8,836 nt of DNA from Zoogloeaceae bacterium. GTDB lineage: Bacteria; Pseudomonadota; Gammaproteobacteria; Burkholderiales; Rhodocyclaceae. Under the pieces are notes generated by a model. The model was not told the origin of the DNA. It did no database searches and worked only from the letters and a program-made list of their open reading frames with translations. The stretch covers positions 1-8,836 of the forward strand of contig JAISLJ010000191.1 of NCBI GenBank assembly GCA_031290955.1, written 5' to 3'. Shown piece by piece: positions 5,152 through 8,836 of this stretch (its first letter is position 1; every line of letters begins with the position of its first letter). A program made the position numbers and the translations under genes.

Positions 5152-6036
5152 TCAAAAATCCCAGAATTCCACCGGCGGGCAGGTGCCATGCAGGCTGCCC
5201 ACGGCGCGCCGCACCGCTTCTGGCGCGCCGCTGGTGGCGATCCGCAACTGACCGCTCGTGTTTCCCTCGTCCGGATGCGGATGGCTTGCCTCCGGCAGGC
5301 GCCGCGCCACTTGCCGGGCGACGGCTTCCCCGGTATCCACGAGGCGGGTATCCGCCGGAAGCCGGGCGGCGATGCCTGCCTTCACCCAAGGGTAGTGCGT
5401 ACAGCCCAGCACCACGACATCGGCCCTGGCTTCGGCGAGCGGCGGCACGTAGAGATCCAGAAGGGCATTGACGCCCGGACTCTCCGGGCCTTCCGCCTCG
5501 ATGGCTTCGGCAAGTCCCGGGCAAGGCTGGGGCAGGATGCGCACACCGTGGGCATGCGCGCGCACGAGTTTCTGGAAACGTTCGCTTGCCAGCGTCCGCG
5601 TGGTGGCGAGGACGCCGACAACACCGCTCCGGGTGAGCGCGACCGCAGGTTTCACGGCGGGTTCCAGCGCCACGACCGGCAGATGCGTGCTCGCCCGGAC
5701 GGCCTCCGCCGCCGCCGCCGTTGCCGTGTTGCAGGCGATGACGATGAGCTTCGCCCCCCGCTCCGCGAGCGCCGCCGTAATGGCGCGGCTGCGCGACAAG
5801 ATGAACGCTTCGCTGCGGTTGCCATAGGGCAGGAAGCGGGTGTCGGCGAAATACAGGCAATCCTCCATCGGCAGCCGCGCGCGCAGGGCGGCAAGGACAG
5901 TCAAGCCGCCCAGCCCGGAATCGAAGATGCCAATCGGCCCATCCTTGCACACGGACGGAAAGGGAAGACTGGCGGAGAATGTTTCGGACAGCACTGCGGA
6001 AATCCTCCCACGATCACATTCTGTTTGCGCCAGCAT
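5152..6036 (-). CDS. murI: Glutamate racemase
   Basis: Interconverts L- and D-glutamate without a cofactor, supplying D-glutamate for peptidoglycan. At 294 residues it is close to family length. GPIGIFDSGLGGLTVL (33-48) supplies the Asp-Ser pair D39-S40. YFADTRFLPYG (62-72) is the second family block. The two catalytic cysteines are C102 in IACNTATAAA and C212 in LGCTHYPWVKAG. TLASERFQKL (148-157) is the usual mid-domain block. ATG 6036 has GGGAG six bases upstream; a GTG at 6084 would add 16 basic residues and is less likely. Roughly 30 residues precede the fold, longer than usual, so a later GTG just before KDGPIG is also possible. It lies 102 bp after argF, without a visible terminator between, and 28 bp ahead of the methyltransferase. 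Confidence 0.94.
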   Translation of the reverse strand: MLAQTECDRGRISAVLSETFSASLPFPSVCKDGPIGIFDSGLGGLTVLAALRARLPMEDCLYFADTRFLPYGNRSEAFILSRSRAITAALAERGAKLIVIACNTATAAAAEAVRASTHLPVVALEPAVKPAVALTRSGVVGVLATTRTLASERFQKLVRAHAHGVRILPQPCPGLAEAIEAEGPESPGVNALLDLYVPPLAEARADVVVLGCTHYPWVKAGIAARLPADTRLVDTGEAVARQVARRLPEASHPHPDEGNTSGQLRIATSGAPEAVRRAVGSLHGTCPPVEFWDF

Positions 6037-6138
6037 GCGCCGCTCCCGTTTTTCCCGATGCCTGCTGCAAGCTTTCCTGCGCACGGATCATGGGCTGTTG
6101 ATGGCTTCGTTCCACATCGTGACGCCCCTCTGTTCAGG

Positions 6139-7062
6139 TCATGCGTTTTCCTGCTGCCCCAGCAACAGGAATTCCATCAGTGCCTTTTGCGCGTGCATCC
6201 GGTTTTCGGCCTCGTCCCAGACCACGGATTGCGGGCCGTCGATGACTTCCGGCGTCACTTCCTCGCCCCGGTGCGCGGGCAGGCAGTGCATGAATATGGC
6301 ATCCTTGTCCGCGACGCGCATCATGTCCGCGTCCACGCGCCAGTCGGCGAAGGCTTTCATCCGCGCCTCGTTTTCGGCTTCATAGCCCATTGATGTCCAG
6401 ACATCCGTGCTGACCAGATGCGCGCCCCGGCAGGCTTCCATCGGATCCTCGAACAGGCGCACATGCGGGTTGTCCGTGATCCGGTTCAATTCGGGATTCG
6501 GCCCATAACCCGGCGGAGACGAGACATGCACCCGAAAATCCAGTACTTCCGCCGCCTGCAACCAGGTGTTGCACATATTGTTGGCGTCGCCCACCCAGGC
6601 CACCGTCCTGCCCGTGATCGCGCCGCGCTGCTCGATGAAGGTGTAGAGATCCGCGAGCACCTGGCAGGGGTGGTATTCGTTGGTGAGACCATTGATGACC
6701 GGCACCCGCGAATGGGCGGCGAAACGCTCGATGACACTCTGCTCGAAGGTGCGAATCATCACAAGGTCGCTCATGCGCGAGATGATCTCCGCCGAATCCT
6801 CGATGGGCTCGCCGCGTCCCAGTTGCGAATCGCGGGTATTGAGGTAAATGGCGGAGCCGCCCAGTTGCTGGAAGCCGGCCTCGAAGGAAAGCCGCGTGCG
6901 GGTGCTCGCCTTCTCGAAGACCATCACCAGTGTGCGGTCGAAGAGCACATGGTGTGGCTCGTAGCGCTTGAATTTATCCTTGATCCAGCGGGTGCGCTCG
7001 AAAAGGTCGGCAAAGGTCTCGCGGGAAAAATCCCGGAACTGGAGAAAATGGCGAAGCGTCAT
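6139..7062 (-). CDS. argF: Ornithine carbamoyltransferase
   Basis: Makes citrulline from ornithine and carbamoyl phosphate, the sixth step of arginine synthesis, in the cytoplasm. The 307-residue product is full length. The carbamoyl phosphate site is STRTR at 53-57; EYHPCQVLADL (129-139) holds the HPCQ motif; VGDANNMCNTW (157-167) is the second-domain nucleotide-like fold; DVWTSMG (220-226) and FMHCLPAHRGEEV (257-269) bind ornithine, with C260 the usual reactive cysteine. AAAGGAA lies a few bases ahead of ATG 7062. Only 15 bp separate it from the argD stop, so the two genes form one transcription unit. The anabolic label argF, rather than catabolic arcB, follows from the pairing with argD. 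Confidence 0.95.
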   Translation of the reverse strand: MTLRHFLQFRDFSRETFADLFERTRWIKDKFKRYEPHHVLFDRTLVMVFEKASTRTRLSFEAGFQQLGGSAIYLNTRDSQLGRGEPIEDSAEIISRMSDLVMIRTFEQSVIERFAAHSRVPVINGLTNEYHPCQVLADLYTFIEQRGAITGRTVAWVGDANNMCNTWLQAAEVLDFRVHVSSPPGYGPNPELNRITDNPHVRLFEDPMEACRGAHLVSTDVWTSMGYEAENEARMKAFADWRVDADMMRVADKDAIFMHCLPAHRGEEVTPEVIDGPQSVVWDEAENRMHAQKALMEFLLLGQQENA

Positions 7063-7077
7063 GACGGGTTCCTTTGT

Positions 7078-8250
7078 TCAGGCATTCAGGAAACGGCGCA
7101 CCAGCGGCGCGAGCTTGTCTACGAGCATCCGGACTTCCTCCGGGCCGAAGATGAGGGGCGGCAGCAGGCGGATCACGGTATCATGGGTCACGTTGAGCAG
7201 AAGACCCGCCGCCAGCGCCTCATTCACCAGCGCGGCGCAGGGGCGGTCGAGTTCGATGCCGAGCATCAGGCCGCGTCCGCGAATTTCCCGCACCCCCGCG
7301 ATTCCCCGCAAGGCGCACGCAAGTTCTTCGCGCAGGAGATTGCCGGTCTGCGCGGCGTTTTGCAGCAGCCCTTCGGCCTCGATGATTTCGATGGTCTTCA
7401 GGGCCGCCGTGCAGGCCAGCGGATTGCCGCCGAAGGTGGAACCATGGTTGCCCGGCCCGAACAGCCCCGCCGCCTTGCCGCCCGCAAGGCACGCGCCGAT
7501 GGGCACGCCGGAGCCAAGGCCCTTGGCGAGCGTCAGCACATCCGGCAGGATGCCCGCATGCTGGAAGCCGAACCATTTGCCGGTGCGTCCCATGCCGCAC
7601 TGCACCTCGTCACAGATCAGGAGGCAATCATGCTCCGTACAAAGCTGGCGGATACCGCGCAGGTAGTCGTCGGCAAGGAGCGCGATGCCGCCTTCGCCCT
7701 GGATGGCTTCCAGCATCACCGCCACGATCCCGGAGTTTTCGCGTAGCGCGGCGGCAAGGGCTGCCAGGTCGTTGCGCGGCACACGGACAAAGCCTTCCAG
7801 CAGCGGCGCGAAACCGGCCTGCACCTTCTGGTTGCCGGTGGCCGAGAGAGTCGCCAGGGTGCGCCCGTGAAAAGCGTCTTCCAGAACAATGAGCGCGGGC
7901 CGCGCAATGCCCTTGTTGTGTCCGTGCAGGCGAGCGAGCTTGATCGCCGCCTCGTTTGCCTCGCAGCCGGAATTACAGAAAAAAGCCTCGGAGAGACCCG
8001 AACGCGCCGTCAGCAAATCGGCCAGCGCCTCCTGCTGCGGGATGTGATAGACATTGGAAACATGCAGGAGCTTCCCCGCCTGCTCCGCCAGCGCGGCGAC
8101 AAGCGCGGGGTGGGCGTGGCCCAGCGTATTGACCGCAATGCCAGAGAGCGCGTCAAGGTAGACCTTGCCTTCGGAATCGGTCAACGTACAGCCCTTGCCG
8201 TGCGTGAACGCAACGGGCAGGCGCCTGTAGGTGTGCATCAGGTGCGACAT
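7078..8250 (-). CDS. argD: Acetylornithine aminotransferase
   Basis: A PLP enzyme that converts N-acetylglutamate semialdehyde to N-acetylornithine in arginine synthesis; family members often also serve lysine synthesis (succinyl-diaminopimelate aminotransferase). It has 390 residues, normal for class III aminotransferases. FFCNSGCEANEAAIKLAR (90-107) forms the PLP phosphate region; AFHGRT (126-131) stacks on the ring; CDEVQCGMGRTGKWF (213-227) carries D214, which contacts the pyridine nitrogen; LTLAKGLGSGVPIGA (239-253) carries the Schiff-base lysine K243; STFGGNPLAC (271-280) closes the active site. The start at ATG 8250 has only a distant GAGG (about 10 bases); ATG at codon 5 is a possible alternative. 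First gene of the argD-argF operon. Confidence 0.95.
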   Translation of the reverse strand: MSHLMHTYRRLPVAFTHGKGCTLTDSEGKVYLDALSGIAVNTLGHAHPALVAALAEQAGKLLHVSNVYHIPQQEALADLLTARSGLSEAFFCNSGCEANEAAIKLARLHGHNKGIARPALIVLEDAFHGRTLATLSATGNQKVQAGFAPLLEGFVRVPRNDLAALAAALRENSGIVAVMLEAIQGEGGIALLADDYLRGIRQLCTEHDCLLICDEVQCGMGRTGKWFGFQHAGILPDVLTLAKGLGSGVPIGACLAGGKAAGLFGPGNHGSTFGGNPLACTAALKTIEIIEAEGLLQNAAQTGNLLREELACALRGIAGVREIRGRGLMLGIELDRPCAALVNEALAAGLLLNVTHDTVIRLLPPLIFGPEEVRMLVDKLAPLVRRFLNA

Positions 8251-8355
8251 GGAGAATTCGCCTCAGATTGGAAAACGGCGGAATCAGCGTTCCGAAAACG
8301 ATGGCATCCCGAAGAACAGTGCCAGCGGTACCGTGCCGTCACGCCGCCTGTCATG

Positions 8356-8405
8356 TCCCTGTCTTTCGGGAGGAAAGCGGGGAATTCTAATGGAAAAGAC
8401 AGGGA
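8356..8405. repeat. 11-bp inverted repeat spanning the candidate argD promoter -10
   Basis: TCCCTGTCTTT (8356-8366) is the exact reverse complement of AAAGACAGGGA (8395-8405), with 28 bases between. The right arm lies within the spacer of the candidate argD promoter and the left arm would fall just after its start site. It therefore could not form a hairpin in the argD leader if that promoter is right, but could serve as a paired protein-binding site. Confidence 0.55.
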
Positions 8406-8413
8406 TTTGTACA
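8384..8413 (-). promoter_or_regulatory. Candidate sigma-70 promoter of argD-argF
   Basis: On the minus strand TGTACA (8413-8408) and TAGAAT (8389-8384) are 18 bases apart; the -10 matches consensus at 5 of 6 positions and the -35 at 4 of 6. The predicted start near 8376 leaves a leader of roughly 125 bases before ATG 8250. It is the best pair in the region, but not tested. Confidence 0.45.
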
Positions 8414-8437
8414 TGGCCTTCGTTCCTGTGTTCGTCC

Positions 8438-8453
8438 CGGACAATATTGTCCG
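8438..8453. promoter_or_regulatory. Perfect 16-bp palindrome, possible operator
   Basis: CGGACAATATTGTCCG is a perfect palindrome about 25 bp upstream of the candidate argD -35 and 3 bp ahead of the ATG of a short plus-strand frame. Gapless AT-centred palindromes of this size are typical of dimeric repressor sites; I cannot name the regulator. It is not the classical ArgR box as I know it. Confidence 0.4.
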
Positions 8454-8456
8454 CTC

Positions 8457-8585
8457 ATGCAAAAAGGGGAGAAACTCGAACCGAAAATCCACGAACAACT
8501 TGAGCAGCTTGAGCAGCTTCAACAAAACCCGAAACTCGTCCGCTCATTTTTCCGGCATCCAAGTGTCGCCTATATTTCTGACTGA
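8457..8585 (+). CDS. Possible 42-residue small protein (uncertain)
   Basis: An ATG-TGA frame starting MQKGEKLEPKIHEQLEQLEQ, continuing LQQNPKLVRSFFRHPSVAYI and ending SD. Leucines in L-E-Q-L-E-Q-L make an amphipathic helix, and the tail K-L-V-R-S-F-F-R-H-P looks protein-like. Against it: no ribosome binding site is visible before the ATG, its third codon positions are much less GC-rich than those of argD, and part of the helix comes from a tandem CTTGAGCAG repeat. It faces away from argD and has no recognised family. It may be chance. Confidence 0.3.
   Translation: MQKGEKLEPKIHEQLEQLEQLQQNPKLVRSFFRHPSVAYISD
8497..8519 (+). repeat. Short tandem repeat CTTGAGCAG
   Basis: CTTGAGCAG occurs twice in direct succession, followed by a decayed third unit CTTCAACAA. 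If the overlapping short frame is real it encodes an L-E-Q L-E-Q L-Q-Q run. Confidence 0.5.
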
Positions 8586-8617
8586 TGAGTGATGCGCCGT
8601 CAAACGAAAAAATGGCG

Positions 8618-8836
8618 TCAGAGCGTTGCGGCGTCTGGTTGCGCGGGGCGTTTGTCCAGTTCGGGCGGCTCATCGAAAATGACCGAATAGATGCGGCTTC
8701 GGTATGGCGTGGGGCGAAAGGCGCGGCAAAGGGGGGCAAGTCCTGGATGGTCGGCATGCAACCCGAAAGCCAGTGCGCGGGTTTCGCACAACGTCAGGGC
8801 GTCCTCGACCAGCGCGGTCATCCGCGCGGGATCGGC
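8618..8836 (-). CDS. Unidentified protein, C-terminal 72 residues (runs off the window)
   Basis: A minus-strand frame is open from the window edge to TGA at 8620-8618. It reads ADPARMTALVEDALTLCETR, then a block with GLHADHPGLAPLCRAF, RPTPYRSRIYSVIFDE and a loose tail of P, D, K and Q. The mix of a helix, a short strand and a conserved-looking Y-R-S-R-I-Y-S-V-I-F segment resembles the end of a GNAT-type acetyltransferase, but I cannot confirm it. GC-rich third positions support real coding. The internal ATG is probably not the start. A T6 run follows the stop but lacks a clear stem. It is co-oriented with argD, about 370 bp upstream of it. Confidence 0.6.
   Translation of the reverse strand, partial: ADPARMTALVEDALTLCETRALAFGLHADHPGLAPLCRAFRPTPYRSRIYSVIFDEPPELDKRPAQPDAATL

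Noticed and set aside
5062..6393. Long open frame (443 codons) on the plus strand across murI and neighbouring DNA
   Set aside because: It is antisense to murI, whose catalytic motifs are clear on the other strand; GC-rich codon bias keeps the opposite frame open. The product looks like Arg/Gly/Ala-rich shadow sequence with no motif.
6418..7746. Long open frame (442 codons) on the plus strand across argF and argD
   Set aside because: Antisense to two enzymes with complete active-site motifs; composition is that of a GC-rich shadow.
1..8836. CRISPR array, toxin-antitoxin pair, prophage or defence module
   Set aside because: No regularly spaced repeats were seen, and every long plausible frame is a metabolic gene or a transposase relative; nothing supports these systems here.

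Overview
The window looks like a piece of chromosome from a GC-rich betaproteobacterium. That call rests on the strong PhaM-type polyhydroxyalkanoate granule protein, the aspartate-rich (magnesium-type) HemB, and an argD-argF pair sitting with murI. The genus cannot be told from the sequence.

The left third (1 to about 2680) is a graveyard of mobile DNA around one working RNA gene. It opens with the N-terminus of an IS630-type transposase on the minus strand (1-95). About 80 bp upstream of it lies a 94-bp MITE-like element (179-272) with 12-bp perfect inverted ends and TA on both sides; it abuts what looks like the IS630 end. A complete IS5-family insertion (560-1823) follows, with recognisable terminal repeats and a TTAA/CTAA target site, but its transposase is broken by a deletion and several frame changes. 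Next come a 54-bp inverted repeat (1845-1898) and a tRNA-Arg(CCT) on the minus strand with its own terminator. After that are a 5' scrap of an IS481-type transposase (2296-2391) and scattered copies of a repeat built on the core TCATTGCGAG.

The right two thirds are orderly housekeeping DNA. hemB (haem synthesis) reads rightward and converges on a minus-strand run of five genes, transcribed from right to left: argD, argF, murI, a membrane-anchored methyltransferase and phaM. Gaps in that run are 15, 102, 28 and 48 bp, and it ends at a strong rho-independent terminator at 3707-3739. argD and argF carry out two steps of arginine synthesis and are almost certainly one operon. murI supplies D-glutamate for peptidoglycan; the methyltransferase substrate is unknown; phaM is expected to organise storage granules on the nucleoid.

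The argD upstream region (8251-8617) holds a plausible sigma-70 promoter, an 11-bp inverted repeat straddling its -10, a perfect 16-bp palindrome, and a possible 42-residue reading frame on the opposite strand. The window closes with the C-terminal end of an unidentified minus-strand gene (8618-8836). I see no CRISPR array, phage module, toxin-antitoxin pair or defence system. The least explained items are the IS630/MITE junction and the argD upstream palindromes.
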